A stretch of DNA of 64,000 nt from Fuerstiella marisgermanici (lineage in GTDB: Bacteria > Planctomycetota > Planctomycetia > Planctomycetales > Planctomycetaceae). Positions within the stretch are counted from its first letter, which is position 1; each line of letters begins with the position of its first letter. The notes below the pieces were generated by a model, which was given only the letters and a program-made list of their open reading frames with translations, was not told the origin of the DNA and ran no database searches. A program made the position numbers and the translations under genes. The DNA is taken from positions 5,613,001-5,677,000 of the forward strand of contig NZ_CP017641.1 in assembly GCF_001983935.1 (NCBI RefSeq). The letters are read 5' to 3'. Shown here in pieces: positions 15,713-26,100 of the stretch.

Positions 15713-18454
15713 TCAGGTTTTTCGATGAACTTAGTGCAGGTCATTAGTGCAATGGCCCTGTGGATGCCATTTGCACTTTTCCTGCCAAGTCCAGTATACG
15801 CCTCAACTTCCGACAAATCCACACCCCGTCCCAACATCATCGTGATATTGGCCGACGATCTGGGCTATGGTGACTTGTCATGTTACAACTCGAAATGCGC
15901 CTACAAGACGCCCCGCTTGGACCGCATGGCGAAGGAAGGCGTGCGATTCACGGACGCTCATAGTCCGTCAACAATCTGCTCTCCTTCGCGCTACGGCCTG
16001 TTTTCAGGGAACCAGATTTATCGATCCACGGGCCGAGGCGGCGGGGCATTTGAAGGGCCGGGTGGACCCAGTTACCTGAAACCGGGAACTCTAACCATAG
16101 GGCAGATGCTGCAGGAGCAGGGCTATCGGACTGGTGTGTTCGGTAAGTGGCATGTCGGGCTAAGCTGGTTCGACAAAGACGGCAAGCGACTCGGCGGTGG
16201 CTTCGAAAACTCGCTTCTGATCGATTACGAAAAAAGCACGCCGCTGATTGACGGACCGAACCAGCGAGGGTTCGACCAATCGTTTATCACTCCCAACTGT
16301 CCCAACACAGACCCGCTGTACGTCTACATTGATAACGGAATGGTGCCGGTCCCGGCCAGCCAGCGGCACGATAGAAACAGCCTTCCCAACCCCGGCGGAA
16401 AGTGGCGGTGGGACAATGACGAAGGCTGGAAGTCACCCGACTACAACTTTATGAACGCGGATCTGTTGTTCTACGAGAAGACGAAGACGTTTATCACCGA
16501 CCACCGTCGGAACACACCGAACAAGCCATTCTTCGCCGTACTGTCCACTCAAATCACGCACGCACCGGTACTGCCAGCAGACGAATTCAATAGCGCAACA
16601 CAAGCTGGCCCTCGCGGCGACTTTGTCTACGAACTCGACACACTTGTCGGAAAGACGCTCGACCTGCTGCAGGAACTTGGCATTGATGACAATACGTTGG
16701 TGCTGTTTAACTCAGACAATGGCGCTGAAACACTTCACGTTGATTGGATGCGACGCGATCATCAGCATGATGCATCCGGCGGCTGGCGAGGCATGAAGCG
16801 AGATGGCTGGGAAGGCGGTCATCGAGTGCCGTTTATCGCGAGATGGCCTGGGCACATTCCCGCTGGCCGCGTGACAACTCAGATGACGAACACCACCGAT
16901 ATCTTCGCGACACTGGCGTCGATTGTTGGCTACAAACTTCCTGATGACGCTGCCGTCGACAGCTTCGACATGCTGCCGGCGATGTTGGGAACTGTTGAGG
17001 ACGACGCACCGATCCGGCCGCACATGCTCACGCAAAGCTTTCGAGGCGAATTCCAAATCCGACAAGGCGACTGGAAGTACCTGGACCACACGGGCTCTGG
17101 TGGTAACAGCTACGCCAGGGGCATGATGAAAGAGTACGCTCTGCCGGAACTGGCTCCTGAAGCCCCCGGACAACTGTACAACCTGAAGGCCGATCCCGGT
17201 GAAACTCAGAACCTGTTCTTCAGCGAAGCGGCGAAACGCATCGAACTGCAAAGCCTCCTTCGGCAACTGAAGTCGTCCGGCCGCAGTGCTCCGCGAGGTC
17301 GGCAGCCGGTCAGTGAGATCCCGCAGCAGTTGATCGTACCCCCTTCGGCGTTGCTGCAAATTGTCGATTGTTGTGCGATCTGCTACTGTCCGGCGTCGCC
17401 GCGCCGGGGCGCGGACATGCGCGGGTTAATCACTGCAGTCGAAGGCTTATCAGTGTCATCACTGGACTGGGCTCCGTTACGAGCCATCATTGAAGAAAAT
17501 CAGACCTTTCTGATCACAAGCCACGTCCGACCGGACGCTGACGCGCTGGGTTCAGAACTGGGCATGGCCGCAATTCTGCAGGCTTTCGGCAAGACGGCCA
17601 CAATCGTTAACGCGACTTCGCCACCGACAACGTTGCACTTTCTGAATCCCGACGGCGGAATACTGAAGCTAAACGAAGACATCCCCCGCGATAAGCTGCC
17701 GGATGTTGATGTGCATATTGTGGTCGACACCAGCGCATGGCAGCAACTGGGCGCAATGGCTGACGTCGTTCAGAAGGCGGGTAAGAAGCGAGTCGTGATT
17801 GACCACCATGTCAGCTCTGACAACATGGGGGCCACGGAATTTAAGGACGTCCAATCTGCAGCCACGGGCGAACTCATCTATGACGCCGCCTGTTTTCTGG
17901 GAGTGACATTTGATGCCACAGTGGCCTCCGCACTGTACGCGGCCATCGCCACTGACACCGGCTGGTTTCGATTTCCTTCGACATCCGGCGACACAATGAG
18001 AACCGCGGCGGCGCTGATGGAACTGGGCGCAGAACCGCATGAGTTATTTCGGCTGCTGAACGAACAGAAGTCTCTGCCCCGCATGCACCTGAAAGGCCGC
18101 GTGTTGGCTCGCATGACAACGCTGTGTGACAACCGCCTGGCCTGGATCTATGTGGACAAGCAGGATCTGGACGAAACGAAGTCAGTGCCGTCTGATACAG
18201 AAGGGCTGGTTAATGAATGTCTGACACTGGCTGGCGTCGAAGCTGCATTTATCGCGGTTCAACTGCCATCAGGGATGATCAAATTCAGCCTGCGATGTCG
18301 CCCCCCTCACGACGTCGCCGCCCTGGCGGAAAACTTTGGCGGCGGTGGTCACAAACTGGCGTCCGGTGCGACTCTGGAAGGCCCGCTCACGGAAGCTTCG
18401 AGCAAGGTTCTCGCTAAATTCACTGAAATGATGAGTGACAGCAGCGGTGAGTAG
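15653..18454 (+). CDS. Sulfatase fused in frame to NrnA-like DHH phosphoesterase
   Basis: One continuous ORF. Residues about 25-50 are a signal-peptide core (ISAMALWMPFALFLPSPVYA). About 60-560 is a type I sulfatase: PNIIVILADDLGYGDLSCY for the metal site, and STICSPSRYGLFSG with CxPSR, the Cys converted to formylglycine. GKWHVG and LFNSDNGAE follow. The sulfatase reaches its usual end near RQLKSSGRSAPRG (about 17300). The frame then continues without a stop through about 40 ordinary residues into a complete DHH/DHHA1 protein (TSHVRPDADALGSELG, VIDHHVSSDN, GGGGHKLASG). A secreted sulfatase and a cytoplasmic RNase in one chain is implausible. Two overlapping expression units are likely. Start ATG 15653 has GGAG 8 bp upstream; ATG 15725 is the alternative. 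Confidence 0.75.
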   Translation: MEIEKVDASVRTDHRRGLPPSGFSMNLVQVISAMALWMPFALFLPSPVYASTSDKSTPRPNIIVILADDLGYGDLSCYNSKCAYKTPRLDRMAKEGVRFTDAHSPSTICSPSRYGLFSGNQIYRSTGRGGGAFEGPGGPSYLKPGTLTIGQMLQEQGYRTGVFGKWHVGLSWFDKDGKRLGGGFENSLLIDYEKSTPLIDGPNQRGFDQSFITPNCPNTDPLYVYIDNGMVPVPASQRHDRNSLPNPGGKWRWDNDEGWKSPDYNFMNADLLFYEKTKTFITDHRRNTPNKPFFAVLSTQITHAPVLPADEFNSATQAGPRGDFVYELDTLVGKTLDLLQELGIDDNTLVLFNSDNGAETLHVDWMRRDHQHDASGGWRGMKRDGWEGGHRVPFIARWPGHIPAGRVTTQMTNTTDIFATLASIVGYKLPDDAAVDSFDMLPAMLGTVEDDAPIRPHMLTQSFRGEFQIRQGDWKYLDHTGSGGNSYARGMMKEYALPELAPEAPGQLYNLKADPGETQNLFFSEAAKRIELQSLLRQLKSSGRSAPRGRQPVSEIPQQLIVPPSALLQIVDCCAICYCPASPRRGADMRGLITAVEGLSVSSLDWAPLRAIIEENQTFLITSHVRPDADALGSELGMAAILQAFGKTATIVNATSPPTTLHFLNPDGGILKLNEDIPRDKLPDVDVHIVVDTSAWQQLGAMADVVQKAGKKRVVIDHHVSSDNMGATEFKDVQSAATGELIYDAACFLGVTFDATVASALYAAIATDTGWFRFPSTSGDTMRTAAALMELGAEPHELFRLLNEQKSLPRMHLKGRVLARMTTLCDNRLAWIYVDKQDLDETKSVPSDTEGLVNECLTLAGVEAAFIAVQLPSGMIKFSLRCRPPHDVAALAENFGGGGHKLASGATLEGPLTEASSKVLAKFTEMMSDSSGE
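17361..17389 (+). promoter_or_regulatory. Candidate internal promoter for the NrnA part
   Basis: TTGTCG (17361-17366) and TACTGT (17384-17389) are separated by exactly 17 bp. They lie in the spacer between the end of the sulfatase homology and the start of the DHH domain. This would let the phosphoesterase be expressed without the sulfatase. It is a consensus-like match only. Confidence 0.4.
17417..18454 (+). CDS. nrnA: NrnA-like nanoRNase/pAp phosphatase, internal start
   Basis: A possible independent gene of 345 residues from ATG 17417, inside the long ORF (GTG 17453 is an alternative). It has the DHH-family motifs in order: RPDADALGSELG, DVHIVVDTSAW, VIDHHVSSDN, and IATDTGWFRFPST. The C-terminal DHHA1 motif is FGGGGHKLASGA. 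NrnA removes nucleotides from very short RNAs and dephosphorylates 3'-phosphoadenosine 5'-phosphate. The protein has no signal peptide of its own, as expected for a cytoplasmic enzyme. The candidate promoter 17361-17389 supports separate expression. The family call is strong; which start is used is uncertain. Confidence 0.72.
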   Translation: MRGLITAVEGLSVSSLDWAPLRAIIEENQTFLITSHVRPDADALGSELGMAAILQAFGKTATIVNATSPPTTLHFLNPDGGILKLNEDIPRDKLPDVDVHIVVDTSAWQQLGAMADVVQKAGKKRVVIDHHVSSDNMGATEFKDVQSAATGELIYDAACFLGVTFDATVASALYAAIATDTGWFRFPSTSGDTMRTAAALMELGAEPHELFRLLNEQKSLPRMHLKGRVLARMTTLCDNRLAWIYVDKQDLDETKSVPSDTEGLVNECLTLAGVEAAFIAVQLPSGMIKFSLRCRPPHDVAALAENFGGGGHKLASGATLEGPLTEASSKVLAKFTEMMSDSSGE

Positions 18455-18728
18455 CACACGTCGTTTGCTGCGATAGCGAGGTTCGATCAGTCGCATGACG
18501 GTTTTCGAACGGCGACGAAGGATTTTGACAACACAACGCATGAAGTTGTGGGGAATCGGTCGTTCCACTCCACTCGTGTTCACTAACCCGACCTGTCAGC
18601 GCACGGTTTTGTGATTTTGACGGGTTACGGTATCCGACGGGTGAGATTTTCAGCGGGTGTTTCGTTACCTTCAGGAACTCGCATTCACCTGATTTTCCTC
18701 CTTCAAAAATCTGCGGAGTTGCCGAATC

Positions 18729-20003
18729 ATGGACCACTGCATCAGTCTGATTCTGGGAGGCGGCAAAGGCACCCGCCTGCTGCCTCTGACGCAATACCGT
18801 TCCAAGCCGGCCGTTCCGATCGGCGGCAAGTATCGACTGATCGATGTCCCGATTTCCAACTGTATCCACAGCGATCTGAACCGGATCTATGTGCTAACGC
18901 AGTTTAATTCGATTAGCCTGCATCGGCACATTCGGCAGACGTACAACTTCGACTTGTTCAGCAACGGTTTTGTCGAAATTCTGGCCGCTCAGCAAACGCC
19001 CGGAGAAACAGACTGGTACCAGGGAACCGCCGACGCCGTCCGCAAGCAGATGCGTTTCCTGAAACAGCCGGGACTTAAACACGTTTTGATCTTGTCCGGC
19101 GACCAGCTCTATCGGATGGACTACCGGCAGATGCTGAACACGCATTTGAAGTCGAATGCGGATGTCACGATCTCGACGATCCCCGTGAATGCTCAGGATG
19201 CTCGCGGTTTCGGCATCATGCAACTGGACGACGGCGGCAAGGTTGTTGACTTTGTGGAAAAGCCACAGGACGACGACGCTCTTAATAAAGTCCGTACTCC
19301 CGCCGACTGGATTGATGCCCACGGAGTGCGAGCGAAGGGACGCGAGTACCTGGCCAGCATGGGTATCTACCTGTTCGATCGCGACTTGCTGGTAGACCTG
19401 CTGGAATCCAGTGACCACGACGATTTCGGTAAGCACATTTTCCCGATGGCTATCAAGCACCATCATGTTCAGACGCATTTGTTTGACGACTACTGGGAGG
19501 ACATCGGTACGATCAAAGCATTCTTCGAATGCAACCTGGCGATGGCCAGTAGTGATGCTCCGTTTCGATTCGGTGACCACAAGCACCCGATTTTTACACG
19601 CCCGCGTTTTCTTCCGTCGACACGATTCGACAATTGCGAGGTCAAAGGCAGTCTGATCGCGGACGGCTGCACGATCGGGCCGGGAAGTAAAATCGAAAAC
19701 AGCGTGATCGGAATGCGGACGACAATCGGCAGCAACGTAACCATTCGTAACAGTGCAATCATGGGAGCCGACTACTACGTTCACGACCATTCCGCTCCGG
19801 GTGAATGCATCGGGATTGGCGACAACGTCGTGATTGATGGCGCTTTGGTCGATAAAAACGTCTACATCGGCAACGGAGCCAGAATTGTCTCGGCCGACGC
19901 CCCACCAGGCGATGGCGACTACGATTCGATCGCTGTCAGCGACGGCATCGCGGTCGTTCGAAAGCGCTCAGCCATCCCTGATAACTGGTCGTTTCCAAAG
20001 TAG
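18729..20003 (+). CDS. glgC: Glucose-1-phosphate adenylyltransferase
   Basis: A protein of 424 residues, normal for bacterial ADP-glucose pyrophosphorylase. It makes ADP-glucose from ATP and glucose 1-phosphate, the first committed step of glycogen synthesis. Motifs seen: ILGGGKGTRLLPLTQYRSKP at the N-terminal nucleotide loop, AVPIGGKYRLIDVPISNC, SGDQLYRMDY, FVEKP, and YWEDIGTI, typical of GlgC. The C-terminal 120 residues form a left-handed beta-helix (IGPGSKIENSVIGMRTTIG) that carries allosteric sites in the family. ATG 18729 directly opens the nucleotide-binding strand. It stands alone, about 270 bp after nrnA and convergent with uvrA; no other glycogen gene is in the window. Confidence 0.95.
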   Translation: MDHCISLILGGGKGTRLLPLTQYRSKPAVPIGGKYRLIDVPISNCIHSDLNRIYVLTQFNSISLHRHIRQTYNFDLFSNGFVEILAAQQTPGETDWYQGTADAVRKQMRFLKQPGLKHVLILSGDQLYRMDYRQMLNTHLKSNADVTISTIPVNAQDARGFGIMQLDDGGKVVDFVEKPQDDDALNKVRTPADWIDAHGVRAKGREYLASMGIYLFDRDLLVDLLESSDHDDFGKHIFPMAIKHHHVQTHLFDDYWEDIGTIKAFFECNLAMASSDAPFRFGDHKHPIFTRPRFLPSTRFDNCEVKGSLIADGCTIGPGSKIENSVIGMRTTIGSNVTIRNSAIMGADYYVHDHSAPGECIGIGDNVVIDGALVDKNVYIGNGARIVSADAPPGDGDYDSIAVSDGIAVVRKRSAIPDNWSFPK

Positions 20004-20135
20004 TAGCGATCGGCGTGGCTGAATGGGGTGGAACTCATTCCGGCAACGGACAGCAAAGAAACGCTCCGGCCAGCGCGTAGCTCTCGGCACGTTCGGTACA
20101 CATATTCACCAAACGCGGCTGCCGGAACGCCAAGC

Positions 20136-23100
20136 CTACGCTTGTGCCAACCAGCGTTGCAGTGGCTGTTCGATTTGATTGTCGGAATCGAATCGCATTA
20201 ACACGGCGTCGCGATTGTCTTTCCCCGGCTTCACTTCCTGCTTCACCCCGAAGTCGGCGATTGCCCCAATCGTCACCGTGCCATTGGGCACGTGCAGGAC
20301 AAGATCCACACCGTCTTTACGTTTGGTATGAAGTTCGGCAGCGGGTTTGCCATTGCTGTCCTTCCAGGTGATCTTGCTTTTCGCACTGAAGTCCGGTTCG
20401 CAGTTTGCGAATGACTTCTCCACGATCGGCAGTAGCTTTTCCACCGTCTTGAAGTCCCAGGTCGGTTTCTTCGGCAGCCCTTTTTTCATCAGGTGCCACT
20501 TGCGGCCCAACTGCTTCCACGGAGTCAGGTCGGCGGGATTCGCTTTTTCTTTCTTCGCCTGTAGCAGGTGACCTTCCACGGCCTGTTCTAGGAACTGTCT
20601 AAACTGAGGCGTCTCGACCTCAGCTTTGTTCCAGATTTTGATCGTGACTTCCTGCCACGGTGACTTCAGATTGCGTACAGAAACGCGTTCCGATTGGGTG
20701 TAGTAGTGGATGTCTTCGACGTCATCGATTGGTGTGAGGTTCAGTGACGCGTCCAAAGACCTGGCATCGAACGTCCCTTTCTTGACTCGAAAGCACAGCA
20801 CCAAAACCCACGCGTGGCCAGTGCGAGCATGCAGCAGCCAGCCGAGACCTCCCTTGGCTTTTACTTCGACAGTGGAACGGTGATTCCAATTAACTGGTGC
20901 CAACCGCTTGTTCTTTGCCAGTTGATCAATCACGAACTGTAGAGCCTCCCCGTCCCACTGACAGCGTTTACCATCGTGGCTGAGACATTCTTTCGTGTGC
21001 CACTTCTGCCCCTCCGCTTCCCACGGCAAAGCGGCCGACTTTCCGAGCTGAGCTACGCTAACGTCGCCCGCCTGCTTCTTTGACGCTTCTTTCACGTCAA
21101 ACACTTTGATGGTGCCTCGCGTCCCGTCAGTCAGCACCGGGCCAAGCAGCTTGCCGGTCCACGATTGTAGGTTCCGGCGGTCCGACGGAACCTCGTCTGC
21201 AGATTGCCCCTTCTTTGAACGGCCGGAGCGACCCACAGTAGCGGCCTTCGATCCGTTCGCCGCTGCGGGTGCCGTCGAGCCGCCGGCACCTGCCACATCC
21301 TCCGGCGTGCCTTCCGCCACAATCATCCCGCCGCCGGCCCCTGCTTCCGGACCGATATCCACAATCCAGTCTGCCGTCTTGATCACGTCAAGGTTGTGTT
21401 CAATCACGACTACTGTGTTGCCCTGTTCGACCAAACTGTTCAGCACGGCCAGCAGTTTCGCAATATCATCAAAGTGCAAACCGGTGGTTGGTTCGTCCAG
21501 CAGATAGAGAGACCTTCCCTGGTTTGGCTTCGCCAGTTCGGCCGCCAGTTTAATGCGCTGAGCTTCACCGCCGGACAAAGTCGGAGCCGACTGGCCCAAC
21601 GTTAGGTATCCCAGGCCGATCGCATTCAAAGTCGCCAGCGGAGCACGAATCTTTGGCACATTCGAAAACACTTCCAGCGCTTTTTCCACCGGCATGTCGA
21701 GCACGTCGGCGATGCTGTGGCCATTGAACTTCACGTTTAGAGTTTCATCGTTGTATCGACGGCCCTGGCACGTTGTACATTCCACCCACACGTCGGGCAG
21801 GAAGTGCATCTCGATCTTCTGCTGCCCCATGCCTTCACAATCGTCGCAGCGCCCGCCAGCTCGATTAAAACTAAATCGCCCCGGCCCGAAGCCTCGCACT
21901 TTCGCTTCCGGCATTCTAGTAAACAGATCACGAATATGGTCGAACAAGCCAGTGTACGTGGCAGGATTCGATGCTGGAGTATTCCCGATCGGGTTCTGAT
22001 CGACGATCACAATTTTGGAAAGATGCTCGATGCCCAGCAACTCGCGATGTGGCCCCGGCGCATCGGTGTTCAGGTTTAACTTGCGAGCCACCGCCGGAGC
22101 GAGAGTATTCATGATCAGAGAACTCTTTCCACTACCGCTCACGCCGGTGATGCAGGTGAACGTGCCCAAGGGAATATTCAGGTCTACGCTCCGAAGGTTA
22201 TGCTGCGTCGCGCCGTGCAGTGACAGCCAATGCAGGCCTCGCTCGCCCGACAGCATCTGCGGCGCTGGGTCTTTCTTCTTAGCCTGTTTCCTTCGTTTCG
22301 TATCCGCGGCTTTCGATCCATTTGCCGCTGCGGGTGCCGCCGGGCCGCCAGCACTAATAGATTCCATCCGGCGTACTTCCGGAACCGGAATCCCCTGCTC
22401 GCCACTGAGATATCCGCCCGTCAGTGACTTCTTCGCCTGTCGGCCCAACTGCTTCGGCGTTCCTTCTGCCACCACGTTGCCCCCAAGCCGTCCGGCTCCA
22501 GGCCCGAAGTCAAACAACCGATCAGCCGCCTCCAGTACCTCACGATCGTGCTCCACCAGCAGCACCGTATTGCCAAGATCGCGGAGACGCTTCAGCGCTG
22601 CCAGCAGTCGGCCGTTGTCACGCGGATGCAAACCAATTGTCGGTTCGTCCAGAACGTATAGCACTCCGGTCAGCGACCGACCGACCTGTCCAGCCAGGCG
22701 AATACGTTGAGATTCTCCGCCGGACAATGTCGGCATCGAACGATTCATCGTCAGGTAGTCCAGCCCAACATCGACAAGGAACGTCAACCGGTGCACTGAT
22801 TCGTTAAGCAAGTCTCCGGCAATTTGTTTCTGAGCTTTCGTGAGCTTCAACGACTTCAGAAACTCCAGTGCTTTGGCCAGCGGCATCTTGCAAAGCTGTG
22901 GAAGAGTCGTGTGCTTCAACTGCACGGCAGCGGTGAGTTCCTGCAGGCGAGTTCCGTTGCACACACTGCAGTCCTTCTCGCCCGCCATCTCCAGCAGCGA
23001 ACGGCGATGTGAGAACGACAACCGTGCTGCCAGTTCGATTGTGGGAAACAGCCCTCGGTAACGAAACTGCAGCCCTCGACTGCCCGACGGAACTTCTGGC

Positions 23101-26100
23101 GCAGATTCACCCTCTTCAGTCCGCATAACTGAATTCGTATCATCCGCCTTTAATTTACTTGCCGGTGCGGGTGCCGCCGGGCCGTCGGCATCTACTTTGA
23201 TCCAGCGATCTTCATTCCCGTACAAAATCACTCGCTGCTGTTCGGGCGTCAGCAGATACCATGGCTCGTCCAACGGGATCGCGAATTCTTTTCCGATCGC
23301 CTGCAGCAACATTCCAAAGGCCGCATTCGTCTGCGGATTGGGCCATGCGCCGATCGCTCCGTCCCACAATGAACGCTCTGGACTCGTAACCAGCAGCGAC
23401 TGATTCGCGCCGTACTCCGTCCCCAGCCCTTCGCACGACCAACACCAACCCAACGGACTATTGAAGCTGAATTGCTGAGGCGTCGGGTGGTCGTAGCTGT
23501 AGCCGCAATCCAGACATGACAGGTGCAAACTGAAGACGTGGTCCTCCCACTGAGCCTCATCAGTGGCGGTGTCGGCCACGACGACTCGAATCACGCCCTT
23601 GCCAACATCCAACGCCGCTTCGACAGAATCCGTGATGCGACCGCGTTGTTTGGAATCCACAACGATGCGGTCCACCACAACTTCGACTTCGTGTTCCCGA
23701 CGGTGATCGATGTCCGGTGGTGATTCGAGACTGTGCGTCACTCCGTCAACTCGGACTCGAGCAAATCCATTCTTCTGCAAACGCTCAAACGCAGCTTCGT
23801 AGGGTGTTTGCCGATCGACAGTGATCGGAGCCAGCAACATGGCTCGAACAGATCCAGCGTTCTTCCGTGATTTCCGTTTTCCGTCCTTGTCCTTTCCTCC
23901 AAGCCGCAGAACCGCCTCCACAATCTCATCCGTGGTTTGCTTCGTGGCTTCTTTGCCGCATGTTGGGCAATGCACGACTCCCAGTCGAGCGTACAGCACT
24001 CGCAGGTAGTCGTAGATTTCCGTCACGGTGCCAACGGTTGAACGCGGAGTCGCGCCGACGGTTTTCTGTTCGATGGCGATCGCAGGACTCAATCCTTGAA
24101 TGCTGTCGACTCGCGGTTTTGGCATCTGCCCCAGAAACTGCCGAGCATACGCCGACAGGCTTTCCACGTAGCGCCGCTGTCCTTCCGCATACAGCGTGTC
24201 CATTGCCAGAGATGTCTTGCCACTGCCGCTGGGGCCACAGAAGACACTCATTTCCCCGCGCGGAACTTCCATGTCAATGTGTTGCAAATTGTGTTGAGAG
24301 GCTCCGGAAATTTGAATGCGTTTGCTGAAGATGAACGGATCAGTCTGTGGTCCCGCCGCTTTATTGTTCTTCGCTGCGCCTTTCAGCGGTTTTAAGCCGA
24401 GCACCGATCGCAGCGCGGTCCCCGTATGAGACTTCCGACACCGAGCGACTTCTTCGGGAGTCCCCTCGACCACAATTTCGCCGCCGCCCGCTCCGCCTTC
24501 CGGCCCGATGTCGATCACCCAGTCGGCCGTTTTGATCACGTCCAGATTGTGTTCGACGACGATTACCGTGTTGCCTCGATCGACAAACCCGTGCAGTACT
24601 TCCAACAGCTTGTGGACGTCTGCGAAATGCAACCCCGTGGTCGGTTCATCCAACAGGTACAACGTCTGACCGGTGGAACGTTTGCCCAGTTCGCGAGCCA
24701 GCTTGATACGCTGAGCCTCCCCGCCGGACAGTGTGGGCGATGGCTGGCCAAGCTGCATGTAGTCCAGGCCCACATCCACCAGCGTCTGCAGAAGGTTGCG
24801 AATCTTCGGCACGTTTTCGAACAGTTCCAAAGCGTCCCGAATTTCCATATTCAGAATTTCGGCAACGCTATGATCCTTGTACTTCACTTCCAAAGTTTCA
24901 TGGCTGAAGCGGCGGCCTTCACAAACATCGCACGGCACCCAGATGTCGGCCAGAAAATCCATTTCCAGCTTGGTCGCCCCATGCCCTTCGCACGCTTCGC
25001 AGCGCCCGCCCGCCACATTAAAACTGAATCGCCCCGGCTTGTACCCTCGCATTTTTGACTGAGGCAACGCCGTGAACAATTTGCGAATTTCGTCAAACAC
25101 CTTCACATACGTAGCCGGGTTACTGCGCGGTGTTCGCCCGATCGGCGACTGATCGATGTCGATGGCTTTGTCGATTTTCGTCAGCCCATTGATGCGATCA
25201 TGCTTGCCCGGTTCGCCCTTTCCTTTGTTGACGTCGCGGTTTAGCACCTGCCACAAAATATCGTTGGTAATGGAACTCTTACCGCTTCCGCTGACACCAG
25301 TGACGCAGATGAAGCGACCGAGCGGAAAGGAAACATCAATGCCTTTAAGATTGTTATGGCGAGCGTTCTTAACCGTGATGGAGTGTTTTGCGTTTGAGAC
25401 CGACGAGCCGTTAGCCGCCGATTCTGTTTTGTCCTGAGACCGACTGGTAGCGCTTTGCCGCGCAGTTGCTTTCATGCCTCGACGCGTTTCGGGCACTTCA
25501 ATTTGTAGTCGGCCGCTCAGGTATTGCCCGGTCAGACTGCGTTTGTTTTTCAGCAGATCCTTGACACTGCCTTCCACCACCAACTCGCCACCGCGCACTC
25601 CAGGTCCCGGCCCGAAGTCCACCACATGATCTGCTGCACGCATGGTTTCTTCGTCGTGTTCGACCACGATCACCGTGTTGCCCTGATCTCGCAGGTGCTG
25701 CAGACTTTCCAGCAACATCACATTGTCGCGCGGATGCAGGCCGATCGACGGTTCGTCCAGAATATAGACGACGCCCACCAAGCCACAGCCGATTTGGCCG
25801 GCCAGGCGGATTCGCTGAGACTCTCCACCAGACAGCGTTGGAGCGGAACGTTCCAGCGAGAGATAGTGTAGCCCACACTGCAGCAGAAAACCTAAACGGC
25901 CGCGAATCTCCTTCAATGCTTCTTCGGCGATCATCTGCTGCGTGGCATCCAGCTTAAGCGAACCAAAGAACTCGGACGCCTCTTCAATACTGAGAGCACA
26001 CACCTGCGGCAGGCTGAGTTCCAACGGGCGCTTGCCATTGCGCGCGCTGTTGGACGTTAGTTTCACATGCCGAGCCTGCTTGTTCAGCCGTTCTCCTTCA

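Noticed and set aside
18455-18728. GGTTCGATC near 18480 as part of a tRNA T-arm
   Set aside because: No matching acceptor, anticodon or D-arm could be folded around it.
18894-19790. 298-codon frame on the minus strand inside glgC
   Set aside because: It lies wholly antisense to a clearly recognised gene and has no protein-like motifs or start signal.
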